Shown here: piece after piece, positions 15,585 through 24,305 of the stretch
Layout: every line of letters starts with the position of its first letter
Numbering within the stretch: the first letter of the stretch is position 1
Source of the DNA: Spongiactinospora sp. TRM90649
GTDB lineage: Bacteria > Actinomycetota > Actinomycetes > Streptosporangiales > Streptosporangiaceae
Reading direction: 5' to 3'
Length of the DNA stretch: 64,000 bases
Assembly (NCBI RefSeq): GCF_029382225.1
Contig: NZ_JARLTC010000005.1
Location: 248,001 to 312,000, forward strand
Translations under genes and position numbers: made by a program
The notes under the pieces: generated by a model
Told to the model about the DNA's origin: nothing
Seen by the model: only the letters and a program-made list of their open reading frames with translations
Databases searched by the model: none

Positions 15585-18185
15585 TTACACCTCCTCCCCA
15601 TCCTGGTGACCGACCGGCTTCGCGGACGCGGGCCGGAAGAACGGCAGGTGCGCCGGGTTCTCGGACATCACCGTGGCGAGGGCGAGGAGCACGCCCGCCG
15701 TCCCGGTCGCGAGATCCATGGAGAGCCGCAGCAACTGGTCCCCGGGGAAGGCGAGACCGCCCCGAAAGGGCAGCGCGTGCCAGCTCAGCCCGCGCACCTG
15801 CTGGTCGATGAGGGGATCGGGGCCGACGGCCGGGCCGCGCAGGCCCATGCCGAGCGCGGCGACGATCCCGGCCCTGCCGGTGAACAGCCCCGGCTGGACG
15901 AAGAACCCGGATCCCGCCACGCGGCGCAGATCCGCCAGTTCCCCGGCCAGCTCGTCGTCCCGGCGGCAGGTGAGGTAGTCGGAGAGGACCACGCCGACGC
16001 CGACGGATCCCTCGTCGAGGTACGGCAGCAGCCGCCAGCCCTGGTCCACCTGGAGCGAGCCGTCGGCTGCGCGGCGGCAGCGGCGCAGGTCCTGGCGGAT
16101 GGCGGTCGCGGCCAGGTCGAGCAGCGCGGCCTCGCCGGTGCGCCGGTAGGCGTTGAGGAAGAGCAGCGCCGGTCCCGACGAACCGTGCATCAGCCCGGCC
16201 CTCGGGTTGGAGCCGCCGCTGGTGGTGGGCACGTCGTCCGGGCCGCCGAGGCGCTCGGCGCAGATGTCCACGGCCTTGCGGGCGGCGGCGGTCAGCCCGG
16301 CCTCGCCGGTGACCTCGCCCAGGTGCATCAGGTTGAGCCCGATGCCGGCCACGCCGGTGGACAGCGCGGGCTCCAGCTTCTCCCAGTTCTCCCGCAGGCA
16401 GACGTCCACCAGGTCGAGGGCGTCCTGCCGATGGCCGAGGCGGTCCAGGGCGTAGGCGACGCCGTGCAGGCCGTCGTAGAACCCGAGGCCGGATCCCTGG
16501 ACGGGTTCCTTGGCCCGGGCGCGCAGCCAGTCGTGGTGCGCCGGGTCGGTCGGCAGGCCGGCCTCGGTGAGGGCCCAGAGGACCCCGGCCGCGCCGTAGG
16601 CGAAGCTCAGTCCCCGGCCGGGCCGGAACTGGGCGATGTCGCCCGGGAAGAGCCGGTCCTGGCGTTCGGGGGTGGCGGCGGCGGCGATCGCGCGGCCCAT
16701 GGCTTCGCGGAGCTCGGGCCAGCTCGCCGTGCCGGGTAAGGGCAGGTCCGTCATCGGGTCCTGGTCGCCGGGCGCGGGGCCCTCGATCGTGGCCACGGCC
16801 ACGTCGAGCACCGCGGGAGGCACCGGGAAGGCGCCGGTCGCGAGGGCGCCCAGGTGCCTGACCTTGGGCCGGTGCAGCGGCAGCATGATCGTGCACTGCG
16901 GGGCGAACAGGCCCAGGCGCAGGCAGGCCATGGCGTAGCGGTCCACGTCGAGGCCCTGCCGGTCGGGCGGGGCGCTGAAGGCCGGGTGGGCCAGCGCGGC
17001 GCGTGCGCCCTCGCCGGCGAGGGTGGCGACCTCGTAGTCGATCAGCACGACCCGCTCGTCCTCGGTGATCAGGATGTTGTCGGGGTGCAGGTCGCCGAAG
17101 ACGACCCCGCGCTCGTGGATGGAGTCCACCGCGTGCTGCACGCGTTCGAGGGTGGCCAGCGCCCAGCGCGTGTAGTCGGCGACGGCGTCGGCGTCGCAGT
17201 CCGCGCGGGTGAACGGGTAGCGCTGCACCAGCCTGCGCTGCAGGGGGTTGCCGTCCACGAACTCCATGACCAGGAAGCGGTGCTCGCCGAGGGCGAAGTA
17301 GTCGCGCAGCTCGGGGGCGGCGGGAAGGCCGGCCAGGCGTTCGAGCACGTCGCGCTCATGGGCGAGGCGGGCGACGGCGTCGCGTCCGGCGGCGTCCAGG
17401 CCCGCGTACGGCCGGGCCTCCTTGAGCACCACCCGTTCGCCGGTGCGAGTGTCCTTGGCCAGGTATACGCCGCCGCCGTTGGAGAAGTGCAGCACGCTCT
17501 CGACCTGGTAGGGCAGTTCCTGGGTGGTCACCGCGTTGCGGGCGGCCAGGTGCGGCTCCAGGAACTCCGGCAGGGTGGTCCACGGCGGGACGGCGAAGAC
17601 GGCGTTGCGCACGTCGGGGACGAGGTTGCCGTCGCCGTCCTCCACGGCGAGCACGCGCTCGCCGGAGCCGGACAGGGTGTGCCGCTCGGCGAAGCCGCCG
17701 TAGCGCACGAACAGGGGGCCCTCGCCGTAGCGCAGGTCGCTGAGGATGTAGGGGCCGGCGACGCCGTCCAGCAGCTCGTGCAGTTCCTTGAGCACGAGTT
17801 CGAGCTGGCCCTCGTCCCTGGGGTAGATGGTGACCAGCTTGCCGCTGGAGGCACGGGACGCGGCCTTGGAGTTCAGCATGATCAGGACGGGAGCGCCGCG
17901 CAGGAACTTGAAGGCGATGCCGCGCGGGACGCAGTAGTCCCAGATCGTGGCGAGCGCGCGCTCGGCGTCGTCGACGCGGGCGGACACGTGGATCTTCCAG
18001 CCCTGGGCGGGCAGCGGGGCCTCGCCGGTCGGGGCGTAGTACATCCAGGTGTCGGTCGGGTGGTGGACCCAGTTGTCCGGGACCGGCCGGCGGACGATCG
18101 CGAAGTCGGCGTCCTGCGCGGTGCTGTGCTCAAGCGTGTCGTAGAAATTGGGATCCGCGAGGCAGTAGAGCTCATACTGGTCCAT
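15585..18185 (-). CDS. Class III lanthionine synthetase LanKC (RamC-like)
   Basis: An 866-residue trifunctional enzyme that phosphorylates Ser/Thr of the precursor, eliminates phosphate and closes (methyl)lanthionine/labionin rings. N-terminal lyase region about 1-215 (YELYCLADPNFYDTLEH, KIHVSARVDDA). Kinase about 225-500: VVLKEARPYAG (Lys), FLVMEFVDGNPL (hinge), GDLHPDNILI (catalytic Asp/Asn) and LIDYEVA (metal Asp). C-terminal LanC-like cyclase about 520-850: LSFAYGAAGVLWAL, GFYDGLHGVAYAL, GLMHGSSGPALLFL. The Cys-Cys-His zinc ligands of classes I, II and IV are absent, as expected for class III. ATG 18185 has GGGAGG 9 bases upstream. The 176-base AT-richer gap before it is the likely operon promoter. 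Confidence 0.95.
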   Translation of the reverse strand: MDQYELYCLADPNFYDTLEHSTAQDADFAIVRRPVPDNWVHHPTDTWMYYAPTGEAPLPAQGWKIHVSARVDDAERALATIWDYCVPRGIAFKFLRGAPVLIMLNSKAASRASSGKLVTIYPRDEGQLELVLKELHELLDGVAGPYILSDLRYGEGPLFVRYGGFAERHTLSGSGERVLAVEDGDGNLVPDVRNAVFAVPPWTTLPEFLEPHLAARNAVTTQELPYQVESVLHFSNGGGVYLAKDTRTGERVVLKEARPYAGLDAAGRDAVARLAHERDVLERLAGLPAAPELRDYFALGEHRFLVMEFVDGNPLQRRLVQRYPFTRADCDADAVADYTRWALATLERVQHAVDSIHERGVVFGDLHPDNILITEDERVVLIDYEVATLAGEGARAALAHPAFSAPPDRQGLDVDRYAMACLRLGLFAPQCTIMLPLHRPKVRHLGALATGAFPVPPAVLDVAVATIEGPAPGDQDPMTDLPLPGTASWPELREAMGRAIAAAATPERQDRLFPGDIAQFRPGRGLSFAYGAAGVLWALTEAGLPTDPAHHDWLRARAKEPVQGSGLGFYDGLHGVAYALDRLGHRQDALDLVDVCLRENWEKLEPALSTGVAGIGLNLMHLGEVTGEAGLTAAARKAVDICAERLGGPDDVPTTSGGSNPRAGLMHGSSGPALLFLNAYRRTGEAALLDLAATAIRQDLRRCRRAADGSLQVDQGWRLLPYLDEGSVGVGVVLSDYLTCRRDDELAGELADLRRVAGSGFFVQPGLFTGRAGIVAALGMGLRGPAVGPDPLIDQQVRGLSWHALPFRGGLAFPGDQLLRLSMDLATGTAGVLLALATVMSENPAHLPFFRPASAKPVGHQDGEEV

Positions 18186-18269
18186 CGCCCTTGTCCTCCC
18201 GGTCGCCGATCACGCTTGGATTACGTAAGAAAGACTGCCGACTGAGGCGGGGTTTCGTCTAGTTACAGG

Positions 18270-18340
18270 TCACATTACTAGGATAGATTTCCTTCACAGT
18301 CGTATGTGAGATTTACACAAAAGGCGTGGACGTTCTGTGA
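18270..18340 (-). promoter_or_regulatory. Candidate operator of the lanthipeptide operon (TCACA/TGTGA half-sites)
   Basis: Four half-sites lie in the lanKC upstream region: TCACA at 18270-18274 and 18294-18298, TGTGA at 18305-18309 and 18336-18340. The middle pair forms the inverted repeat TCACAGTCGTATGTGA (18294-18309), 109 bases upstream of the start codon. The region is much richer in A/T than its flanks. A likely target for the NarL-type response regulator, though no binding data exist. Confidence 0.5.
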
Positions 18341-18361
18341 AATATGAGGGTGTGGAGCGCC

Positions 18362-19591
18362 TTATAAGTTTCGGGGGAAATATACGGCAAGTCGGAAAAG
18401 TCCGCGTTGGCTGGCGACGGCGTCGAGCCATCCGCCCAGCTCGGACACCCGCTCGCTGAGATTCGACAGGCCGTTACCGCCAGTGGCGGAATCCTCCCGA
18501 TTACGGCGATAGGCGGGCAGCACTCCGTCATTGGTCATCGACAACCGCACGAGCCCGTCGCGCTCGACTAGATGAATCGCGCATTCACGGGCGCGGGTAT
18601 GCCGCAGGATGTTGGTCACGCCCTCACGGAGCACGTGAATGAGCACGTCGGCGGCCTCGGCGGGCAGGGTGCGGCATACCACCTTGATCTGACAGCGCAC
18701 GCCCGTCGACTCCAGCACGGCGCGGGCCGAGCTCAGCTCGGTCTCCAGCGAGGAGGAGCGCAGCCCGTGGGCCACCGAGCGCACGTCGCCGGTCAGGTTC
18801 CTGGCGAGGTCGAGGAGCTCCTTGATCTCGTCCCGGACGCGGGCGTCGCCGTCGTCGTACAGCCGCTGGGACAGCTCGATCTTCAGGACCAGCACGGCCA
18901 GCCGGTGTCCGACAAGGTCGTGCAGGTCACGGTTGAACCTGCGGCGTTCCAGGCCGACGGTCCGCCGTACCAGCTCGCCCTGGGCGTCCTGCAGCCGCCG
19001 GGCCCGTACGGCCAGCGCGATCAGCGCGTACTCGGCCAGGCCGACCCCCGGCGCGGCGGCGGCCCACACGGCGCTCGCCTCGCCCGGCACGATCAGCAGC
19101 GCCGGGCCGCACGCGAGGGCCAGGGCCAGGATCAGCGGTGAACGACGCCGGCCCGCCGTGACCAGCACGGCGCCGGTCAGCAGGCCGCACAACGGGCTCC
19201 AGCCGGGCCCGAGCAGCGGCAGCGGCAGGTAGAGCAGGGCGGCCTGCCCGCCGATCGCCCACCAAGGGGCGCCGCCGCCGCAGAGCGCCCGCTGGACCGC
19301 TCCCGCGTGCAGCAGCAGAAAGGCCGGCAGCGCGATCGCGACCACCGGCCATATCGTGTCCATGCTCTGAACCGTCTGGATCGTCTGGGTTCCCTCGGCG
19401 GACGGCGCCGCCACGCCCGCGAGGACGCGGCCGACGAGACCGGCGATGCCGGTGGCCAGCGCCAGACCGCTCAGCCACGCGGGAGACAGTTCCGGTAAAC
19501 GGGGTAAGAGGGGCAGGCGGCCCAGCCAGGTGGCGCCGAGCCGCCGGAGTCGCGCCGGGCGCGGCGCGTCACTCCCTTGCAATCGCTCCAT
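18362..19591 (-). CDS. NarX/DesK-type sensor histidine kinase of the lanthipeptide locus
   Basis: A membrane kinase of 409 residues from ATG 19591 (a GTG at 19654 would add 21 residues; neither has a strong ribosome-binding site). Residues about 35-200 hold five or six hydrophobic helices (WLSGLALATGIAGLVGRVL, WPVVAIALPAFLLLHAGAV, LILALALACGPALLIV) and no large extracellular domain. The HisKA_3 dimerisation segment has ERRRFNRDLHDLVGHRLAVL with the phospho-His in DLHD. The ATPase domain has LREGVTNILRHT and GGNGLSNLSERV. This kinase type pairs with LuxR/NarL regulators, and the only such regulator nearby is at 9277-9882, so the pair appears to bracket the cluster. Same strand as lanKC, 176 bases upstream of it. 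Confidence 0.87.
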   Translation of the reverse strand: MERLQGSDAPRPARLRRLGATWLGRLPLLPRLPELSPAWLSGLALATGIAGLVGRVLAGVAAPSAEGTQTIQTVQSMDTIWPVVAIALPAFLLLHAGAVQRALCGGGAPWWAIGGQAALLYLPLPLLGPGWSPLCGLLTGAVLVTAGRRRSPLILALALACGPALLIVPGEASAVWAAAAPGVGLAEYALIALAVRARRLQDAQGELVRRTVGLERRRFNRDLHDLVGHRLAVLVLKIELSQRLYDDGDARVRDEIKELLDLARNLTGDVRSVAHGLRSSSLETELSSARAVLESTGVRCQIKVVCRTLPAEAADVLIHVLREGVTNILRHTRARECAIHLVERDGLVRLSMTNDGVLPAYRRNREDSATGGNGLSNLSERVSELGGWLDAVASQRGLFRLAVYFPRNL

Positions 19592-20008
19592 CGCATCCCA
19601 ACAACGTTCGTGCAGCCGTATCCGCCGGACACGCAAGGTTGGCAAGGTCGCCACGACCCGCCGCCGGGGGCCAGGGTGCTCGGCGGGAAGCGCGGACGGG
19701 CCTATCCTTCCTCCAATCCTGCGGATCTAACAGATTCTGTAAAGGCAATCCGGCGGATCGCACGATGCCCACGCGATACGGGCTCCCTGGCAGGGCGCTT
19801 GAGCGGGATCCTCGGCATCACGGAGTCCGATAGGTCCCCGAAGCCCTGCAAATACGCCTAAGTCAGGGTAAGTCAGGCCATGTCAACACATACGAATAGA
19901 GATCATCAGGATGAGCCACGGCGGCGTCATGCGGGAACGGGCCGGGGCCCGCCACGTGGCCGGTCGCGTATGAACCCCCGGCGGGCGGGGGCGCGTTAAG
20001 GTCGGGCC
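19592..20008. other. Intergenic region between divergent kinase and PaaK-like genes
   Basis: About 417 bases (354 if the kinase starts at GTG 19654) holding two divergent promoters. Visible features are the odd palindrome ACAGATTCTGT (19730-19740), a tandem TAAGTCAGG near 19859-19877 and a GC-rich block before the PaaK-like start. No convincing small gene or RNA seen. Confidence 0.5.
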
Positions 20009-21427
20009 GTGGCGAACACTTCCGAGCGTGGCGGGTCTCCCGAGCAGGCGGCGTTGGCGCTGTTCCGGCAGGTGGCGGAGCGGGTGCCGGGGTATGGCGC
20101 GTTTCTGGCCGAGCACGGCGTGCGTCCCGGTGACGTCACGACGCCCGCCGACTTCGCTCGCCTGCCGATGACCACCAAGGAGAACTACATCCGGCGTCAT
20201 CCGCTGCCCGCCGTCTGCCGGGACGGCGTGATCGGCGACATGATCGCGGTCTCCTCCGGCTCCACCGGCGCGCCGACCTTCTGGCCCCGCTCGGCCGCCG
20301 ACGAGGCGGCCGTGGCCGACCGCTTCGAGCAGGTCCTCGCCGACGCGTTCGGCGCACGCGGAGAGCGCACCCTCGCCGTGGTGTGCTTCGCGCTCGGCAC
20401 CTGGGTCGGCGGGCTGTTCACCCTCGCGTGCTGCCGCCACCTCGCCGCCAGGGGGCTGCCGATCACCGCGATCGCGCCGGGCACCGACAAGCGGGAGATC
20501 CTGCGGGTGATCCCCGAGCTGGCGCCGCACTTCGACCAGGTGGTGCTGCTCGGCTATCCGCCGTTCCTGAAGGATGTCATCGACGCCGGGGCCGCCGCGG
20601 GCGTGCCCTGGGCCGACTACCGGCTCGGGCTGGTCACCGCGGGCGAGGTGTTCAGCGAGGAGTGGCGCACGCTGGTCTGCGAGCGCGCCGGGATCCCCGA
20701 CCCGGTGCTGCGCACCGCCTCCCTGTACGGCACCGCCGACGCCGGGGTGCTCGCCAACGAGACGCCCCTGTCCATCGACGCCCGCCGTTTCCTGGCGTCG
20801 CGTCCCGAGGCCGCCCGCGAGCTGTTCGGCGCGGCGCGGCTGCCCACGCTGGCCCAGTACGACCCCTACAGCCGCCTGTTCGAGACGGACGGCGGCACGC
20901 TGCTGTTCACCGGCGACAACGGCGTGCCACTGATCAGGTACCACATCGCCGACGAGGGCGGCCTGATCGGCCACGAGGAGCTGCTGTCCTTCCTGCGCGC
21001 CCGCGGCCACCGCCCGGCCGTCCCCACCGAGCCCGCCCTGCCGTTCGTCTACGTCTTCGGGCGCGGCCGGTTCGCCGTCTCCTACTACGGGGCCAACGTA
21101 TACCCGGAGAACGTCTCGGTCGGCCTGGAGCAACCCGAGGTCAACGCCATGGTCACCGGGAAGTTCGTGATGGAGGTGGTCGAGGACGAGTCCAGGGACC
21201 GCCGCCTGCACATCACCGTCGAGGCGGCCCCCGGGCTCGACCTCGCGGGCGACCGGGGCGCCGAGCTCGCGATCGGCGTGGCCGTCCTGGCCCAGCTCCG
21301 CAGGCTCAACGGCGAGTTCGCCACCTACGTACCGCCGGACAGGCAGCCGCCGGTGATCCGCCTGCGGCCCGCGGGCGACCCCGAGCACTTCCCGCCCGGG
21401 GTCAAACACCGCTATACCCGGCACTGA
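20009..21427 (+). CDS. PaaK-like adenylate-forming enzyme (phenylacetate-CoA ligase family)
   Basis: A 472-residue member of the ANL superfamily that activates a carboxylate with ATP. The ATP-binding P-loop is SSGSTGAPTFWPRS near residue 88, an acidic SLYGTADAG near 240 matches the A5 region, and LLFTGDNGVPLIRYHIAD near 300 the A7/A8 region. A GRGRFAVSYYGANVYPENV segment starts the C-terminal domain. The C-terminal Lys region (GVKHRYTRH) is short. The natural substrate is unknown; relatives act on aryl acids or serve in siderophore and natural-product pathways. It stands alone, with PolX 66 bases downstream. GTG start at 20009. Confidence 0.8.
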   Translation: MANTSERGGSPEQAALALFRQVAERVPGYGAFLAEHGVRPGDVTTPADFARLPMTTKENYIRRHPLPAVCRDGVIGDMIAVSSGSTGAPTFWPRSAADEAAVADRFEQVLADAFGARGERTLAVVCFALGTWVGGLFTLACCRHLAARGLPITAIAPGTDKREILRVIPELAPHFDQVVLLGYPPFLKDVIDAGAAAGVPWADYRLGLVTAGEVFSEEWRTLVCERAGIPDPVLRTASLYGTADAGVLANETPLSIDARRFLASRPEAARELFGAARLPTLAQYDPYSRLFETDGGTLLFTGDNGVPLIRYHIADEGGLIGHEELLSFLRARGHRPAVPTEPALPFVYVFGRGRFAVSYYGANVYPENVSVGLEQPEVNAMVTGKFVMEVVEDESRDRRLHITVEAAPGLDLAGDRGAELAIGVAVLAQLRRLNGEFATYVPPDRQPPVIRLRPAGDPEHFPPGVKHRYTRH

Positions 21428-21493
21428 GCGCGTCCGGGAGCCGTCCGGAGCGCCCGTCCCGGAAACGTCGGAGTCACCCCCTACGCTGAGGGC

Positions 21494-23194
21494 ATGGCTC
21501 GGGCAAACGATGAGGCCGCGGCGGCACTGCAGGAATACGCCGACCTGTTCGCGATGACGGGGGGCGACGCCTTCCGCGTGCGCAGCTACCAGAAGGCGGC
21601 GAAGGCCATCGCCGGGCATCCGGAGGACATCGCGGGCGGCGACGTCCGCTCGGTGCCGGGGGTCGGCGAGGCGATCGCCAAGAAGATCGAGGAGTTCCTG
21701 CAGCGCGGCAGCTTCCGTCAGCTCGACGACCTGCGCGGGCGGATCCCCGAGGGCGTGCGGCGGATGACGCGCATCCCCGGCCTCGGCCCGAAGAAGGCCG
21801 TCTTCCTGTTCACCGAGCTGGGCATCGACTCGCCCGACGCGCTGCGCGAGGCGATCACCGCCGGGCGGCTGAGCGGGGTGAAGGGCCTCGGCCCGCGCAC
21901 CGCCGAGAACCTGCTCAAGGGCATCGAGCAGATGGAGCAGGCGGGCCGCCGGGTGCACATCGGCATCGCCACCGAGCTGGCCGAAAAGGTCATCGCCTCG
22001 CTGTCGGACGACCGGGTGGAGCGCATCGCCTACGCGGGCTCGCTGCGCCGGATGAAGGACACCATCGGCGACATCGACGTGCTGGCGGTCGGGCCCGCCG
22101 AGCTGATGGCCGACTTCCGCGCGATGCCCTACGTCGCCGAGGTGATCGCGGCCGGGGAGAAGAAGACCTCGATCCGCACCACGGGCGGCGTGCAGGTCGA
22201 TCTCCGGCTGATACCCGCCGAGTCGTGGGGCGCGGCGATGCAGTACTTCACCGGCTCCAAGGAGCACAACGTCCGCATCCGCGAGATGGCCGTGAAGAAG
22301 GGCTGGAAGCTGTCGGAGTACGGCCTGTTCGAGGGCGAGCGGGTGATCGCCTCCCGCACCGAGGAGGAGATCTACGAGGCCCTCGGCATGCCGTGGATCC
22401 CGCCCACCATGCGCGAAGACGGCGGCGAGGTCGCCGCCGCGCTGCGCGGCGAGCTGCCCGAGGTGGTGACCCTCGACGACCTGCGGGGCGACCTGCACAC
22501 CCATACCGACCTCACCGACGGCATCGCATCGCTCGGCGACATGGTCGCCGCGGCGGCCGGGCTGGGCTACTCCTACTACGCCGTCACCGACCACGCCCCT
22601 GACCTGGTCATGCAGCGGATGACGCTGGACAAGGCGCTCGCCCAGCGGGAGCGGCTGGCCCGGCTGCAGGAGTCGTATCCCGGCATGCGACTGCTGCACG
22701 GCACCGAGCTCAACATCGGCCCCGACGGCTCGGTCGACTGGCCCGCCGAGGTCCTTGCCGGCTTCGACGTCACGGTGGCGAGCGTCCACTCCCACTTCAA
22801 CCAGTCCCGCGACGAGATGACGGCCAGGTTCATCGCGGCCTGCGACAACCCGCAGGTGCACATCATCGGGCACCCGACCACCCGGAAGATCGGCAAGCGC
22901 GGCCCGGTGGACGCCGACTGGGACGCCGTCTTCCGCCGCGCCGCCGCCACCGGCACCGCCATGGAGATCGACTCCTACCCCGACCGCTCCGACCTGCCCG
23001 ACGACCTGGTCCGCCTGGCCAGGCACCACGGGGTGAAGTTCTCCATCGACAGCGACTCCCACGCCATCCCGCACCTGGTCAACCAGCGCTACGGCGTCGG
23101 CATCGCCCAGCGGGCCTGGCTGACCACCGACGACGTCATCAACACCTGGCCGCTCGACCGGCTGCTCGCGTTCCTCGGCCGCGAGGGGCGCTAG
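21494..23194 (+). CDS. polX: DNA polymerase X / PHP phosphoesterase (PolX)
   Basis: A 566-residue bacterial family X polymerase for gap-filling repair. Helix-hairpin-helix segments near residues 50-60 (VPGVGEAIAKKI) and 90-100 (IPGLGPKKAV) bind DNA. The nucleotidyltransferase centre is GSLRRMKDTIGDIDVL (two Asp) with a third Asp in VQVDLRLI. The PHP exonuclease domain (about 330-566) is complete: DLHTHTDLTDG, VTDHAPD, GTELNI, SVHSHFN, GHPTTRKIG and SIDSDSH. The ATG at 21494 follows TACGCT by six bases and GAGGG by one, so a leaderless transcript is possible. A strong palindrome covers its last codons and ends it against the convergent agmatinase-like gene. Confidence 0.93.
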   Translation: MARANDEAAAALQEYADLFAMTGGDAFRVRSYQKAAKAIAGHPEDIAGGDVRSVPGVGEAIAKKIEEFLQRGSFRQLDDLRGRIPEGVRRMTRIPGLGPKKAVFLFTELGIDSPDALREAITAGRLSGVKGLGPRTAENLLKGIEQMEQAGRRVHIGIATELAEKVIASLSDDRVERIAYAGSLRRMKDTIGDIDVLAVGPAELMADFRAMPYVAEVIAAGEKKTSIRTTGGVQVDLRLIPAESWGAAMQYFTGSKEHNVRIREMAVKKGWKLSEYGLFEGERVIASRTEEEIYEALGMPWIPPTMREDGGEVAAALRGELPEVVTLDDLRGDLHTHTDLTDGIASLGDMVAAAAGLGYSYYAVTDHAPDLVMQRMTLDKALAQRERLARLQESYPGMRLLHGTELNIGPDGSVDWPAEVLAGFDVTVASVHSHFNQSRDEMTARFIAACDNPQVHIIGHPTTRKIGKRGPVDADWDAVFRRAAATGTAMEIDSYPDRSDLPDDLVRLARHHGVKFSIDSDSHAIPHLVNQRYGVGIAQRAWLTTDDVINTWPLDRLLAFLGREGR

Positions 23195-23211
23195 CGCCCT
23201 TCGCGGCCGAG
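23174..23211. terminator. 38-base palindrome, bidirectional terminator between polX and agmatinase-like gene
   Basis: Two 19-base arms, CTCGGCCGCGAGGGGCGCT and AGCGCCCTTCGCGGCCGAG, are reverse complements except for one G-T pair. It contains the polX stop codon at its centre and ends 3 bases before the minus-strand stop. No T-run follows, which is usual in such GC-rich genomes. Confidence 0.75.
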
Positions 23212-23213
23212 CG

Positions 23214-24305
23214 TCAGGGCCGTGCGCGGCCGAGGTGCCCGGCGTCCGCCGAGGCCGTGAGCACCTCGCAGACCAGCCGCACCCCGAGCAGCGAGGTCAC
23301 GTCCGAAGAGTCGTACGGCGGGCAGACCTCCACCACTTCCATTCCGGCCAGCCCTTCCGCCGCGAACCGCCGCACCAGGCGGAGCACCTCCCGGGGGGTC
23401 AGCCCGCCCGGCTCGGGCCACGCCGTCCCCGGCGCGAACCCCGGATCCACCACGTCGACGTCGAACGACAGGAACACCCCGCGCGCCCCGCCTGCCCAGG
23501 CCGCCTCCAGCGCGACATCCGCGACGGCCTCCAGACCGCGTTCCTCGACATCCGCCACTGTGATCACCAGGCCACCGCCGCCACTTGCGCGTGCGTCGTC
23601 CGTGGGGGCCTGCCGGGCTCCGATCTGCACCAGGTTGCCCGCGTCGAAGTGCACCTCGTGCGCCGCCCAGCACCCCTGGACGGCGGGCGGCCGATCACTG
23701 GAGCCGCTCCCCCCGGCGCTCAGATGCCGGTCAAAATGGATCACCCCGATCCGCTCCCCCAGCGCGTTCGTCACCCCGCGCGCGGTCGCGAACCCGATCG
23801 AGTGGTCACCACCGAGGATCACGGGGAACACGCCGTTCGACACGATGTGCTGCACGGCCTTGGTGATCTGGTCGAACGCCTTCGCGGTGTCGGCGGGGGC
23901 GATGAAGACGTCGCCGACGTCCACGATGTCCAGGCGGTCGCGCAGCGCGGTGTCGGCGGGGGCGCTGCGCGACGAGGCACGCCGCATCCCCTGCGGGCCG
24001 TACCGGGGACCGGGCCGATGCGCGGCACCGGTGTCCAACGGCGCTCCGGCCACGGCCACCTCATGCTCACCGACGCGCAGCGGATCCTCCAGGTAGGGAA
24101 CCCCGAGAAACGTGTTCATCCCAAGGAAACTCGGCATCGGCCCGCGCTGGAACGTGGCGGCCAACTCGCCGTCCGCCGGCGGCGCGGCCAACCGCCCCTT
24201 CCCTCGATGCGGCCGCCGCACCACCCGCCGCCGCCCACGCCCCCCAGGCTCAACATCGGCCCGCCTCGCCCGCGTGCCGTCCAGATCCTTCGACTCACCA
24301 CTCAT
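23214..24305 (-). CDS. Agmatinase/arginase (ureohydrolase) family protein with altered metal site
   Basis: A 363-residue ureohydrolase-fold protein. GAPLDTGAAHRPGPRYGP near residue 90, the metal motif GGDHSIG near 160 and SFDVDVVDPGFAPGTAWPEPGG near 270 are all kept. The middle metal motif, normally D-x-H-x-D, reads HFDRHLSAG: Asp and His are present but the third ligand Asp is Ser, and the following DTQ-type segment is replaced by a Gly/Ser-rich stretch. Relatives hydrolyse agmatine, arginine or guanidino acids with two Mn ions. Reduced or changed activity is likely. The first 60 residues are basic and unlike the family; the start at ATG 24305 lacks a clear ribosome-binding site and could lie further in. 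Convergent with polX. Confidence 0.75.
   Translation of the reverse strand: MSGESKDLDGTRARRADVEPGGRGRRRVVRRPHRGKGRLAAPPADGELAATFQRGPMPSFLGMNTFLGVPYLEDPLRVGEHEVAVAGAPLDTGAAHRPGPRYGPQGMRRASSRSAPADTALRDRLDIVDVGDVFIAPADTAKAFDQITKAVQHIVSNGVFPVILGGDHSIGFATARGVTNALGERIGVIHFDRHLSAGGSGSSDRPPAVQGCWAAHEVHFDAGNLVQIGARQAPTDDARASGGGGLVITVADVEERGLEAVADVALEAAWAGGARGVFLSFDVDVVDPGFAPGTAWPEPGGLTPREVLRLVRRFAAEGLAGMEVVEVCPPYDSSDVTSLLGVRLVCEVLTASADAGHLGRARP

Noticed and set aside
20009..21427. PaaK-like enzyme as part of the lanthipeptide cluster
   Set aside because: It is divergent from the kinase gene, 350-420 bases away, and class III lanthipeptides need no adenylating enzyme. A tailoring role cannot be supported.
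19883..23074. A 1063-codon open frame antisense to the PaaK-like and polX genes
   Set aside because: Low-complexity Gly/Arg/Val/Asp composition with no family signals; a usual antisense shadow in very GC-rich DNA. Motifs of the plus-strand genes are complete.
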